64,000 nt of DNA from Bradyrhizobium commune. GTDB taxonomy: Bacteria; Pseudomonadota; Alphaproteobacteria; Rhizobiales; Xanthobacteraceae. The stretch is from contig NZ_CP061379.1 of assembly GCF_015624505.1 (NCBI RefSeq), positions 2,294,001-2,358,000 of the forward strand, given 5' to 3'. The translations under genes were made by a program, and so were the position numbers. The notes beneath the pieces are model-generated. The model saw only the letters and a program-made list of their open reading frames with translations, was not told where the DNA came from and did not search any database. Below, piece after piece: positions 45,051 through 53,706 of this stretch. How positions within the stretch are numbered: position 1 is the first letter of the stretch; every line of letters starts with the position of its first letter.

Positions 45051-45975
45051 TCAGCTTCGCGAGCCTTGCCGCCGCAAGGGCGGCCTGGCTGCGTGCGATG
45101 TTGCGGACGTTGGTTTCATACTCGCGCGTCAGCAGCACCGCGTTGTCGCCCGTGCTCACCGGCGCGGCAAAGCCATATTGCTGCGCGAGCTGGGCGCTCT
45201 CGTCGATCCAGCTTTGCGGATCGACGATCTGGGCGCTGGTATCGTTCACCGTGAGGTGCGAGATGCCGCCCTTGTCGTCGGCGTCGAACACGGCGCCGAA
45301 CGGCGAGTCATAGCCGCCGAACATCGCATCCCAATAGGCGTGCAGCGCGATCGTCTCGCCGGTGGCCGGGATCACCATCTCGAGGTTGCCGCCGGAATCG
45401 CCGTTCGGGATCTGCCGCGTGTAGCGGGTCGAGGCATGCAGCGGCTGGTGGGCATCGCCGACCAGATGCAGCATCCAGACCAGATCGTAGGAGCGGACGT
45501 CGTCCGAGGCGCCGGACGAGGCCGGCAATGCCGCGATCATCAGCTTGAGCTGGGTGACGATATCGACGGGGTCGGGCGTCGGCAGCGGCGTGCCGTCGGG
45601 CGAGAAATTGGTGTCCTTGAAATGCCAATAGGCGTGCTGGTTGTGGTCGGCATAGCCGATGTTCTGGCCCGCGGTGGCGCTATCGACGCTGTCGCGGGTG
45701 TAGTGATAGTCGGCGTTCTTGATGTCGTCGGCCCAGGTCGCCGCGTGCACGAAGGCCCAGAGCTTTGCGGTGCGGTCGTCGGGCGCGCCTGCGCTCCATT
45801 TCGTATAGTCCGGGTTGAGCCGCAGCAGCGCATCGACCTTGTCCTTCACGGGCGCGTCGAGGTGCTTGTAGGCGACATAGGCGATCTGCATGTGGCCGGC
45901 ATCCCACCAGGCCTGGGCAGGCTGCGCGAGGCCAAGGACGGCGACGATGGGGAGGATTTGCGACAGACGAAGCAT
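45031..45975 (-). CDS. Secreted S1/P1-type nuclease
   Basis: 314 residues. Signal peptide (LSQILPIVAVLGLAQPAQA) gives a mature protein starting WWDAGH; in P1 nucleases the N-terminal tryptophan amine and the first histidine bind zinc. Further zinc ligands are in FVHAATWADDI, YWHFKDTNF, LHLVGDAHQPLHA and HAYWDAMFGG. Acts on single-stranded nucleic acids and 3'-nucleotides outside the cytoplasm. Start at 45975 has GGAGG eight bases upstream; 45981 and 46005 are alternatives. It is flanked by two copies of a 115-base sequence. Confidence 0.9.
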   Translation of the reverse strand: MLRLSQILPIVAVLGLAQPAQAWWDAGHMQIAYVAYKHLDAPVKDKVDALLRLNPDYTKWSAGAPDDRTAKLWAFVHAATWADDIKNADYHYTRDSVDSATAGQNIGYADHNQHAYWHFKDTNFSPDGTPLPTPDPVDIVTQLKLMIAALPASSGASDDVRSYDLVWMLHLVGDAHQPLHASTRYTRQIPNGDSGGNLEMVIPATGETIALHAYWDAMFGGYDSPFGAVFDADDKGGISHLTVNDTSAQIVDPQSWIDESAQLAQQYGFAAPVSTGDNAVLLTREYETNVRNIARSQAALAAARLAKLINDALK

Positions 45976-46098
45976 GGCCATGGCCTCCGGACGATGCGGA
46001 TTCAATCTGGACGCGCATAGGCAACATCAACGTCGTGACGTTGCGATGACGGGGGGGTGGGGATGGACGGCGCGGACAGCGCTGCCAAAGAGCAACCC

Positions 46099-46224
46099 AT
46101 GCCGGGTTTGGCCGATTGCCTGAGCTCTCCGCGTTTGCTGATTGCCAGGGGGATCCGAAAGGAATCCCGCTGGCCCAAAACGCCATCGACGACTATCTCG
46201 CGATGGCGCCCGGTCATGGATTGA
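46099..46224 (+). pseudogene. Frameshifted duplicate of the 5' half of the 44757 gene
   Basis: About 115 bases match 44751-44873 at roughly 90 percent. Relative to that copy it has one base missing after GCCAGGGG, so it reads MPGLADCLSSPRLLIARGI and then diverges to a stop at 46222. It marks the right border of the segment carrying the nuclease. Confidence 0.75.
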
Positions 46225-46387
46225 CGCCGTTGGCAAATCCTCGATCGCTAGTGGGCGCGATGGAGGCTGGCCTACTGCCGGTCGTGGATGTGGAAAACCA
46301 AAGCGCGCGTCAGGGCTTGGCGAGAAATAGGAGCCTTCGAGACACGGCCCCGCTTGAGACACGGAAGTGCTGATTTACCGAAACATG

Positions 46388-46476
46388 CTTGACGCGTCGG
46401 GCAAAACACTGGCATAGTGGCATCATCGAAGAAGTTTGGTTCAATCCGCGCGGAGCAATCCGCTGCGGGTTTTTTA
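46388..46476 (+). ncRNA. Repeat element C: promoter plus hairpin-terminator (putative sRNA or leader)
   Basis: TTGACG (46389-46394), 18-base spacer with CGTCGGGCAAAACACTGG, CATAGT (46413-46418). The transcript would start near GGCATCATCGA. The terminator pairs CCGCGCGGA (46446-46454) with TCCGCTGCGG (46459-46468) around a GCAA loop, with one bulge, followed by six T. The terminase-small-like gene starts 37 bases after the T-run. Confidence 0.65.
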
Positions 46477-46512
46477 TTTCCAGCGAATCCAATTGCTCGT
46501 GGGAGTTTCGAA

Positions 46513-46881
46513 ATGGTCCCCTTGAAAAGAAGTTCTGCTCTATCTTTCAGCGACGGCATCGGAGATCCGACGCTGGAGGACATTCGGCTGTTGGCGAGAA
46601 GCAAGACCGAAGCCGCAATCAACGTCCTTTCCGCGATCATGTACAAGGAGAGCGCGAACGCGTTTGCGCGCGTGGCCGCCGCAAACGCGCTTCTCGACCG
46701 GGGCTGGGGCAAGCCGGTGCAGCCACTGGCGACCGACGAAGGCCCGCTCGAACTCATCCACCGGATCGAACGCGTCATCGTGCATCCGAATAACCCTGCG
46801 CCGTCCGTGCCCCAGATAGAAGGCAAAGGCGGCCAGGAGGTTTCGCAGTTCGTCTCATCCCGAGAGACGGAATTGCAATGA
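46513..46881 (+). CDS. Phage terminase small-subunit-like protein, stray copy
   Basis: 122 residues. The middle (LEDIRLLARSKTEAAINVLS, FARVAAANALLDRGWGKPVQ, LELIHRIERVIVHP) is clearly related to the protein at 54112 that precedes the large terminase gene. N- and C-termini differ. GGGAG lies upstream of the ATG. Placement without a terminase after it suggests a remnant of a second phage operon; a decayed frame follows with an ATGA overlap. Confidence 0.65.
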   Translation: MVPLKRSSALSFSDGIGDPTLEDIRLLARSKTEAAINVLSAIMYKESANAFARVAAANALLDRGWGKPVQPLATDEGPLELIHRIERVIVHPNNPAPSVPQIEGKGGQEVSQFVSSRETELQ

Positions 46882-46989
46882 GTGAGATAACACCGACAGC
46901 AGCTGTACTGAGATCGTCAGCGAACGAGACACAGGAATTGGCCGCGCTGGCCTGAATGGATTCGCGAGGCGCTCGCGTATCAGCGATAA
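46878..46989 (+). pseudogene. Remnant of a gene coupled to the terminase-small-like gene
   Basis: An ATG overlaps the preceding stop (ATGA) and reads MSEITPTAAVLRSSANETQE then LAALA and a stop at 46953. Moving to another frame at that point gives WPEWIREALAYQR and a stop, which looks like a continuing protein broken by a frameshift. I read this as the start of a lost downstream phage gene. From 46990 to 47264 nothing further is seen. Confidence 0.4.
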
Positions 46990-47264
46990 AAGCAAGTGCC
47001 TACGAAGGTAGACACAGACAACGCTCCTCCACGCATCGATGCTGCAAACGTTCGGATTCTGAGCCGTATGCCGCCCTCAGGTTGATCCCTCGTTGCGATC
47101 GTTCGTCTATGGAACTCTCGGCGCACCCTACTTGACCGAGATGGCTTGGGCCTCAGAACCTATCATCCATCGACAATCTCTAGATGCATATCCCATATCA
47201 TGATCGACACGCGGTCGGCTTGTGGTAACCTAAGCCGCGCATTCTATTTCTTGGGAAGTCCCCA

Positions 47265-48626
47265 ATGAAAGACATTCGAATCCCGCTACCGGGTGATGTC
47301 CTTTTCTTCGAGTCGGCGAAAATTCACGGCAAGGCAATTGCCCTGGAGCAACGAAGGCTGGGGCTTGAGCACTACAAGTACATCCACGCCGCCCTCGTGG
47401 TCGAAGGCGACCTCGTTCTCGAGTCGACTACAAGGCAGGGAGTAGACAAGGTACGACTTTCGAGCCTTGACGACCCAAGCCAATACCTCAACGCCGCCGT
47501 GCTCCGAAACGCCACCGTTTCATCGCTGACGCCTTTTGAAGAAACTGGGGAACTGGCGAAGGCCGCTTACTATTTCTACAAAGAGGCCTATGACTGGCCG
47601 GGGATCGTTGATCGCGATCTCGACAGAGACGGCAAGTCGATCTGCTCGGTATTCGTGAAAAAGGCGCTGCTGCGCGCCGAGCAGGTTCCAACAACGGCTT
47701 TTGCGAAGTACCGGACACAGATTTTTCCGGCCGAGCTGTTTGGTGCGTTGCTCGACGCGGGCTACCAAATCTTGGATCAAGGGTACGATCGAGAGCTGAT
47801 GGGGCGCGCATCATTCCGGCTGGACGACATAGAATCCTCTCTGGACATTATAGATATTCTGGAGCAGTCGCGGGAACACAACCGGCTGTTTGAAGAGCTC
47901 GACAAAGTCTCTCGGCGATCCCGACGGTCGGTGGATGAGCTTCTTGAAAGGCTCGGTCGGGAGTCGTCACGGCTTTGGCGATACATTTCCTTCTTCAGGG
48001 CAGCCAAACTTACATTTATCGACTTCATTCATCTTCGCTTTGAAACAATCTTGCGCGACTTCGAAGGGCTCGATCGTAAAGTAAAGAAGGAGCCGCAAAC
48101 CTGGAGAGATAGATCGGAAGACAACGCCGCAGCATTGCATCATTCAGACGCAATCGTTCGGTTTTGCAAGGGCACGATGAACGTTGTCGCCGCCTTCATC
48201 GAAATGGTGCCGAGCAAGTCGATCGTTGATCGAATTTCTCAATCGCCGCCAGTCACCACGAGCGAAGGGGTTACTGAGCTCCTCATGTGCATCTCGCTCA
48301 TTATGCTCGAAGTCTTCCTGGTCACCGGCGCGCGTGACCTTGATCAGCTTGACGCCAAGGTCCGGGAGTCGCGAGCCAAGCTTAATGGCTACAAAGAGGC
48401 CGTTGACGCTTTGCCAGCCGTTAGGGGTTTCAAGTATCCTTCGTTGGCCGATGTATACGAGACGCCGATCGCGATTCTCGAACAGTTTGCGGACATGTTC
48501 CGCAGCCACGAGAGCGCATTTGGAAAACCAGTGATGGACCAGATCGTCGTCGGCTCACGGAAGACCGCTGAAGAGCTGATAGCCGAATTGGCGCAGCTTA
48601 CCGCACCTGCAGAGCCTGCTAGATAG
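47265..48626 (+). CDS. Permuted papain-fold hydrolase (YiiX/YaeF, C92-like) with helical C-domain
   Basis: 453 residues. The N-terminal 190 carry the permuted NlpC/P60 pattern: PGDVLFFES, His41 in YIHAALVVEGD, Glu53 in VLESTTRQGV and Cys127 in KSICSVFVKKAL. Family members cut peptide, amide or ester bonds, for example in lipids or peptidoglycan. The C-terminal 250 residues are helical with a hydrophobic stretch (VTELLMCISLIMLEVFLV) that may insert in membranes. It lies in accessory DNA next to putative immunity genes, so an effector role is possible. GGGAAG upstream of the ATG. Confidence 0.75.
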   Translation: MKDIRIPLPGDVLFFESAKIHGKAIALEQRRLGLEHYKYIHAALVVEGDLVLESTTRQGVDKVRLSSLDDPSQYLNAAVLRNATVSSLTPFEETGELAKAAYYFYKEAYDWPGIVDRDLDRDGKSICSVFVKKALLRAEQVPTTAFAKYRTQIFPAELFGALLDAGYQILDQGYDRELMGRASFRLDDIESSLDIIDILEQSREHNRLFEELDKVSRRSRRSVDELLERLGRESSRLWRYISFFRAAKLTFIDFIHLRFETILRDFEGLDRKVKKEPQTWRDRSEDNAAALHHSDAIVRFCKGTMNVVAAFIEMVPSKSIVDRISQSPPVTTSEGVTELLMCISLIMLEVFLVTGARDLDQLDAKVRESRAKLNGYKEAVDALPAVRGFKYPSLADVYETPIAILEQFADMFRSHESAFGKPVMDQIVVGSRKTAEELIAELAQLTAPAEPAR

Positions 48627-48659
48627 GCTCGGTGACCTTGACGACGATCCTCGCAGTGG

Positions 48660-48776
48660 GTGGCGATTTCGGATAATACAAATATGGTTTGACTCGTCGG
48701 GCAAAACACCGGTAGAGTGGCATCATCGAAATTGTTTGGTCGACCCGCGCGGAGTTGTTCGCCGCGGGTTTTTTTG
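48660..48776 (+). ncRNA. Repeat element D: promoter plus hairpin-terminator (putative)
   Basis: TTGACT (48689-48694), 18-base spacer, TAGAGT (48713-48718), hairpin based on CCCGCG/CGCGGG (48744-48768) and seven T. The 28 bases upstream (GATTTCGGATAATACAAATA) are shared with element G, so the conserved unit includes an AT-rich upstream element. The DUF4261 gene starts 182 bases after the T-run; the rest of the gap shows nothing. Confidence 0.65.
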
Positions 48777-48957
48777 CGCGGGAAGCTAACGCTGCTTTGG
48801 GCGCGGCTAGACGCATGTCCGCGAGCCTGAAATGGCTTGGCTTTGCCTGGTTGAGCCTCGAACCAAGGGCGCCTGTTGACATCGTTCTTGATTTGTTCCA
48901 TTGTTTCAACCTCTGACCGATCGCCGCATTTCGCGTTGGGTTTAGACGAGGTAGCCA

Positions 48958-49746
48958 ATGAGTAACTCTTTCCTCGCCCTTGTTTTGTTGGAAAAGCCGG
49001 CTAGTCCGGACATGGTGCTGGTCGTCAAGGCCCTTCATGCGAGGCATCCCGAGCTGGGGGCGGAAATAGTAGATGACCGTGGAGCGGCGGACATTCGGCA
49101 GCCCCCTGCGAGTTCGCCGCTCATCCGCTGTGGCGACGAAATGGTCGCTGTGATGTCGATGCCGGCACCCATTCCGCAAGACCCCGGCTTGTGGTCGCGC
49201 GCGGCGACCACGTGGCCGGAGGCCGGGACGGTGGCGGCGCGTCATCGAGGTCATCTGATCGTCTCGGTGCTAGGGCAAGATCTGCAGCCGCTGCCGGCTG
49301 CACGCGTGACGACCGCTGTCATCGGGGCGTTGATCGCCACGATGCCGGAATGCAGCGCGGTGGTGTGGGGTACCAAAGTCGCGCGACCCGCCAAACTTTG
49401 GATGGAGATGTCGCGTCAATCCTTCGCGCCGTTTCCCGACTATCCGTTCACGCTTTGGGTCGACATCCAGCCGTTCCGCTCGGAGGCGAAGATCGGCGCC
49501 GTGACAATGGGGCTATCGGCCTTTGCGGGGCGCGAGATTGAATTCGAGACGGGCAAACTTGCGCTTCCAATGATGATCGACAGGGTGGAAGGCTTGGCCG
49601 TCTATCTCATCGAGCATGGTGCCGTCGTCAAAGATGGCGACACCTTCGGCGGCGACGAGCACGAGCGCTTCACGGCGCATTACAGAATGTCCGCGCGATT
49701 TGCGGGCTTGCCCGTGCTGTTCTGCGCCGCGGATCCGGCGTCGTGA
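48958..49746 (+). CDS. DUF4261 protein
   Basis: 262 residues. Features of DUF4261 proteins are seen in FLALVLLEKPASPD at the start, MVAVMSMPAPIPQ, a middle WPEAGTVAARHRGHLIVSVLG, ECSAVVWGTKVARP and a C-terminal FAGREIEFE. The family's biochemical role is unknown, but it occurs beside toxin and immunity genes, as here (Imm11-like gene 46 bases on). GAGG lies upstream of the ATG. Soluble, no signal. Confidence 0.75.
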   Translation: MSNSFLALVLLEKPASPDMVLVVKALHARHPELGAEIVDDRGAADIRQPPASSPLIRCGDEMVAVMSMPAPIPQDPGLWSRAATTWPEAGTVAARHRGHLIVSVLGQDLQPLPAARVTTAVIGALIATMPECSAVVWGTKVARPAKLWMEMSRQSFAPFPDYPFTLWVDIQPFRSEAKIGAVTMGLSAFAGREIEFETGKLALPMMIDRVEGLAVYLIEHGAVVKDGDTFGGDEHERFTAHYRMSARFAGLPVLFCAADPAS

Positions 49747-49792
49747 ACAAGCAGCGATCACGTTCCTCTCTGGAGCGCACGCTGGCAGGGCT

Positions 49793-50458
49793 ATGAGAAT
49801 GAGCGACGAAAAACCAAAGACGATTGAGAAACGATCAAAGGCGATCAAGCGCAGATTTTATGAAATGAGGCTTGACTTTCGTATCCAATCGGCGCCGGGA
49901 GTTGATTGGGAGAATATCGATGAGCTCGCCCCGGACACTGGAGAGCTCGATCCTTTTCTCAGACGAGGGTTTCCGAATTACCCTGAGGCGCCGCGTTTCG
50001 TGTTCGACAGGAAGTTGGGGCGAGCGCCGCTGGATTTCGAACAATTTTCTAAGTACTGGCTGATCTCCGACCGAATGAAAGCGGTCTTTGAAGCGGTCGA
50101 TCCCGCAGGATTTGCTTTTGCCGCATGTGACGTCAGGCTAGCGCGGGGATCCTACAATGGACCGAGCTACTGGTTGTGCGACATCGTTCGTGTCCTTGAT
50201 GCAGTGGATGAATCGCGATCACGTTTAGAGATCGGCATTGTTGACGATCCGAAGTACCGAAATTTCGGTTTGAAGTATTACAGCACCTTGCTCGTGGGCG
50301 GAGCCAAGCTTGTCTTCAAGGAAGACGTGGTAGCCAGGGCGCACATTTTTAGAATGGCGCATCTGGAGGCAACCATCATTTGCGATCAGCTGCTCAAGGA
50401 TGCCTGCAAGAACGCCGGTGTTGCAGGCGTCAGTTTTAGAGACGCGTCAAAACTCTAG
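49793..50458 (+). CDS. Imm11-type immunity protein (DUF1629)
   Basis: 221 residues. A conserved C-terminal block, KYWLISDRMKAVFEAVDPAG and SYWLCDIVRVLDAVDES, then KLVFKEDVVARAHIFRM, is the pattern of DUF1629/Imm11 proteins, which neutralise nuclease or other polymorphic toxins. It lies 424 bases upstream of the AHH nuclease gene, which may be its partner, and directly after the DUF4261 gene. Start ATG at 49793 (alternative 49799) with CAGGG upstream. Confidence 0.72.
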   Translation: MRMSDEKPKTIEKRSKAIKRRFYEMRLDFRIQSAPGVDWENIDELAPDTGELDPFLRRGFPNYPEAPRFVFDRKLGRAPLDFEQFSKYWLISDRMKAVFEAVDPAGFAFAACDVRLARGSYNGPSYWLCDIVRVLDAVDESRSRLEIGIVDDPKYRNFGLKYYSTLLVGGAKLVFKEDVVARAHIFRMAHLEATIICDQLLKDACKNAGVAGVSFRDASKL

Positions 50459-50882
50459 TTCTGTGGCCTTTCTCGCGCCGATAGCGTGATTGCGGCGGCT
50501 AACCGATCGCTCATCATTAGGTGGCTGCTCTTAGCTCAAATTGCTATGCGCCGGACTTCCCAGCTTAGGGGGCGGCATTCTGTTGCACTATTTGAGCGTT
50601 CGGGAGTGATGGCTTGCGACTCCAAGGGTCGGCACGCGCCGGCGCGCACGACCCAAGTACTCTCTTCTCAACATCTCGTTGTTGCGCCCAATCGATCTGT
50701 TTGATCGATCGGCCCGATAATCGGAGAGCGCTCTCGTCCGTCGCGCTCAGGCCGATTGGCCCATCTCACCAAGACATCTTCCCGAGAAGCAGACGTGGAT
50801 TTGACGTCTCGAGGGAAATTCGAGGGTCCACACAGACCCAGGGCGACGACTTGGCTTCCAGAATTTTCCGAGGTGAAATGTC
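50459..50882. other. Gap between immunity-like and toxin-like genes
   Basis: 424 bases of lower GC than the core genes. Short frames exist, but none has a ribosome site plus a protein-like sequence. It probably carries the promoter of the AHH gene; no repeat element of the A-G family is present. Confidence 0.45.
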
Positions 50883-52439
50883 ATGGCAATACTGGGCGAA
50901 CATCACATCATTCCCAAGCGCTTCGCGGGTCATGATGCGCTCAAAGGCATAGACATCAATGCGCCAGAGAACCTGATTTATCTGCCGGAAAGCAAAGAGC
51001 TTGCTGCGAGAATGGGAGTATCTCCTCATTCGGGTGGTCACTTGTCTTCGTATTATGATGTGAAGACGATACTCGATCAGATCGCAAGGATCAGAAATCC
51101 ATCTCGTCGCCAAACAGAAATCAGAAATCTGCAAGATGCGATGAGGCTCGGGCTCGCAAACGGCGACCTCTATGCCAACGATCCCGGAACAGGTGCTGAC
51201 CCGGAATCAATTAACCCCAAGCTCATCACGCGCTACAACGACTATCACGCAGTGCACCCTGATCAGGTTCGGAAGCTGGCGCATCTTAGGCAGAGAGGCA
51301 TCGATACCGGAAATCCAAACTTGGAGAAATTTTCGGCGATACTGGGTGATGACGACAGGGAGAAGCTGCTAAGCGAGGCAATCGCAAAAAATCCTGGCGT
51401 CAACATAACAACAGGAAACAAGGACTTGGGCGGTACGCATTGGCAGTCCAAGTTCACAGTTGCCGATGACATTTTTAACGTACCGCCATCGACGCCGGCC
51501 AAGCCGAGCGACGCTCCCTCGCTGCCGCCCTTCAGTTCGCCATCTCTTGGTGGTCTGAACGAACCGGAAGGGCTTGATCGAAATGATCCGCGCTTGGCCA
51601 ATGGACTGCCAGGTTTTCCGGTGCCGAACCCGAATGAGCAGAGGCTTGGCCAATTGCCTCCCAGCACAGCCATGCCGTCCGCACCGCAAGTTCTGCAATT
51701 CCATTCCGAGACCGGAAATCTGCTCAGGCTTTCGGATGGATCGCCGTTGATGGGGCCGGATCCGTACAATATGCCCCATGACGCCGCGAGTGGCCCGGCC
51801 GTTCTGGCTGGATTGGCGATATTCGGGACCGCAATGTTTGCGCCAGAATTATTGCCACTGTTGCCGGCTTGGGCGCCAATCGCAGGCGCTCTTGGGCTAA
51901 CGGGCTTGGCGGCCAACTCCGCAGCCCACGCGGAGCCTACCAGCAGTAGGGAGCCCGGAGCATTCCGCGTTGCGCCCCTCGCTGCGCAGCAGTCCGCGAA
52001 CAACGTGCGAAGTCAAAATCCGACTCCCTCCAGCACGTTTGCCGATCGGTTCGGAAATTGGACCGACGCGACGAACGGTACCTTGCCTGCTCAGCCAGCG
52101 AGTGGCGGCGAAGCGCCGGCCGTTCCTGCCGCGCAAGCGGTCCCGCCCGAACAAGTCCGGCAGCTCACCCGCGTGAACGCCTCGAACGCGGGCAGTGTGT
52201 TTACGTCGGGGAGTGCGCCGGTCCCATATCTGCCTTCTCCGGAATTTAACGATCGATTTGGCAATTGGAGCACGACGAGCGGGGATGGGCAGTCACCGCC
52301 GACGAGCCGGCCGGTCGGTGCATTCGCCGATGAGCCGGGCTATGTCATCCCCCCACCGATCTGGGGAATAGAGCAGTCGGCCAATCCGCGAAAGGATGCG
52401 GAAGAATGGTTCTCCCGCTGGATACGGCCGCTGCTTTGA
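50883..52439 (+). CDS. AHH-type nuclease protein with proline-rich stalk
   Basis: 518 residues. The N-terminal 180 form an HNH/endonuclease VII-fold AHH domain: GEHHIIPKRFAGH (His7, His8), NAPENLIYLPESKEL and SPHSGGHLSSYYD. After it comes a Pro/Ser-rich region, a hydrophobic patch (GPAVLAGLAIFGTAMFAPEL, residues about 300-350), and two copies of a motif, FADRFGNWTDA and FNDRFGNWSTT. The nuclease is at the N-terminus, the reverse of most polymorphic toxins, so this could be a phage-associated effector delivered by its C-terminal tail. The Imm11-like gene upstream is a candidate antidote. Confidence 0.72.
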   Translation: MAILGEHHIIPKRFAGHDALKGIDINAPENLIYLPESKELAARMGVSPHSGGHLSSYYDVKTILDQIARIRNPSRRQTEIRNLQDAMRLGLANGDLYANDPGTGADPESINPKLITRYNDYHAVHPDQVRKLAHLRQRGIDTGNPNLEKFSAILGDDDREKLLSEAIAKNPGVNITTGNKDLGGTHWQSKFTVADDIFNVPPSTPAKPSDAPSLPPFSSPSLGGLNEPEGLDRNDPRLANGLPGFPVPNPNEQRLGQLPPSTAMPSAPQVLQFHSETGNLLRLSDGSPLMGPDPYNMPHDAASGPAVLAGLAIFGTAMFAPELLPLLPAWAPIAGALGLTGLAANSAAHAEPTSSREPGAFRVAPLAAQQSANNVRSQNPTPSSTFADRFGNWTDATNGTLPAQPASGGEAPAVPAAQAVPPEQVRQLTRVNASNAGSVFTSGSAPVPYLPSPEFNDRFGNWSTTSGDGQSPPTSRPVGAFADEPGYVIPPPIWGIEQSANPRKDAEEWFSRWIRPLL

Positions 52440-52489
52440 CACAGGAATGACGGTGTATTTCCTATCTGAGCGAACTCGGCTCGATCCGG

Positions 52490-52582
52490 TTTGACTCGTC
52501 GGGCAAAACACTGGCAGAATGGCATCATCGAGATGGCTGAAATCGGTCCGCGCGGAGCAATCCGCTGCGGACCTTTATTTTG
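52490..52582 (+). ncRNA. Repeat element E: promoter plus hairpin-terminator (putative)
   Basis: TTGACT (52491-52496), 18-base spacer, CAGAAT (52515-52520). The hairpin is the strongest of the family: GGTCCGCGCGGA (52545-52556) pairs with the arm at 52561-52573 around a GCAA loop with one bulge, followed by a T-rich run. The DUF2971 gene starts 160 bases on; nothing else is seen in this 302-base gap. Confidence 0.65.
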
Positions 52583-52741
52583 TCCGAACGCGCTATCGCA
52601 TGTCGGGCGCTGAACAGGCATCCGGCAGTGCGCGCTGGAATCCGGCAAGGAGCGCGAAAACAAGCGGCTTCCACCTAGAAGAACAACGCAATCTGAGATA
52701 GTATCTTCAGTAAAGTAAAATCAGCAAATCTGAGGCCGCAC

Positions 52742-53617
52742 ATGATCACGGATCGATTGGCCGCCGTCAAAGGTCTCACTCATCTCTATCACTATCAATC
52801 GTTTAATCTGGATCGCTTGCGCGAGGTGATTGTCGGCGGGACCATCTATTTCTCGAAACCAAGCGACTTCAATGATCCCTGGGATTGTCGACCATGGTAC
52901 GATTTGGAGTCATTGAAAGACCCCGCCGTATTCGAGCAGCACTTGCAGCTCTACATGAAGCTTGAGCGCCGGTCACCGGAATGCTCGGAAGCTCGACTTG
53001 CGAGAACTGTGGAGCGCTACAGGGCCAAACCTGACATGCTTGCAGACGTGATACGTGACCTCTCGGCTGAGACCGCGAAGTCGTTCGATGAGCGATACCG
53101 CATCTATTGCCTTGGAACAAAGCCAGACTGCGAACTGATGTGGGCGCACTATACGACCAAGCATCAGGGTGTGTGCTTGGAGTTCTCGGTGCAGGACAAT
53201 CTGCTGTTCGGTCAGGCGGCTGAGGTACGTTACGTGCGAGACTACCCACGCTTTACAATTACCGACGGACCCGACGAGCGTTTCGAAGCGTTCCTCACCA
53301 AGTCCGCATCGTGGAGCTATGAAAACGAGTTTCGCCTGATTGGGGATGAAAACGAATACCCTTCATTGACCGCGGCCATAGCCACGAAGGCTGGCAAATT
53401 TGCGATCCCGCCGATGACTCTAACAGCAGTCATTTTGGGTTGCTCGGCATCCGATTCAACAAGAAAAAGCATCGCTGACCTGGTCTCGTCTTCGCGGCAG
53501 TGGCCGAAACTGAAGATAGCCACGCGGATGAAAGACAGGTACCAACTGGAAATCCGCGACTGCGGGCATTTTCCTTTCAATACAGAGTTTGACTCGTCGG
53601 ACAAAACACCGGCATAA
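52742..53617 (+). CDS. DUF2971 protein with repeat-derived C-terminus
   Basis: 291 residues. DUF2971 marks: LYHYQSFNLDRLREVI, GTIYFSKPSDFNDPWDCR, ELMWAHYTTKHQGVCLEF and WSYENEFRLIG. The family occurs in phage-defence and toxin neighbourhoods; activity unknown. The last residues, FDSSDKTPA, are encoded by repeat element F and the TAA stop lies inside its -10 hexamer, so insertion of the element replaced the original end. GAGG lies upstream of the ATG. Confidence 0.8.
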   Translation: MITDRLAAVKGLTHLYHYQSFNLDRLREVIVGGTIYFSKPSDFNDPWDCRPWYDLESLKDPAVFEQHLQLYMKLERRSPECSEARLARTVERYRAKPDMLADVIRDLSAETAKSFDERYRIYCLGTKPDCELMWAHYTTKHQGVCLEFSVQDNLLFGQAAEVRYVRDYPRFTITDGPDERFEAFLTKSASWSYENEFRLIGDENEYPSLTAAIATKAGKFAIPPMTLTAVILGCSASDSTRKSIADLVSSSRQWPKLKIATRMKDRYQLEIRDCGHFPFNTEFDSSDKTPA

Positions 53618-53679
53618 TGGCATCATCGAAATTGTTTGGTTGAGCCCGCGCGGAACGCGATCCACGGCGGGCTTTTTTC
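53587..53679 (+). ncRNA. Repeat element F: promoter plus hairpin-terminator (putative)
   Basis: TTGACT (53589-53594), 18-base spacer, CATAAT (53613-53618). Stem AGCCCGC/GCGGGCT (53643-53649 with 53667-53673) and a run of six T. The first 30 bases are translated as the end of the DUF2971 gene. Element G follows 29 bases later. Confidence 0.65.
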
Positions 53680-53706
53680 ATGTCGATTTCGGATAATGCA
53701 AATAGG

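Noticed and set aside
46388..46476. tRNA or attachment site at the left edge of the accessory island
   Set aside because: No cloverleaf or CCA-like end could be folded; the hairpin is the element C terminator.
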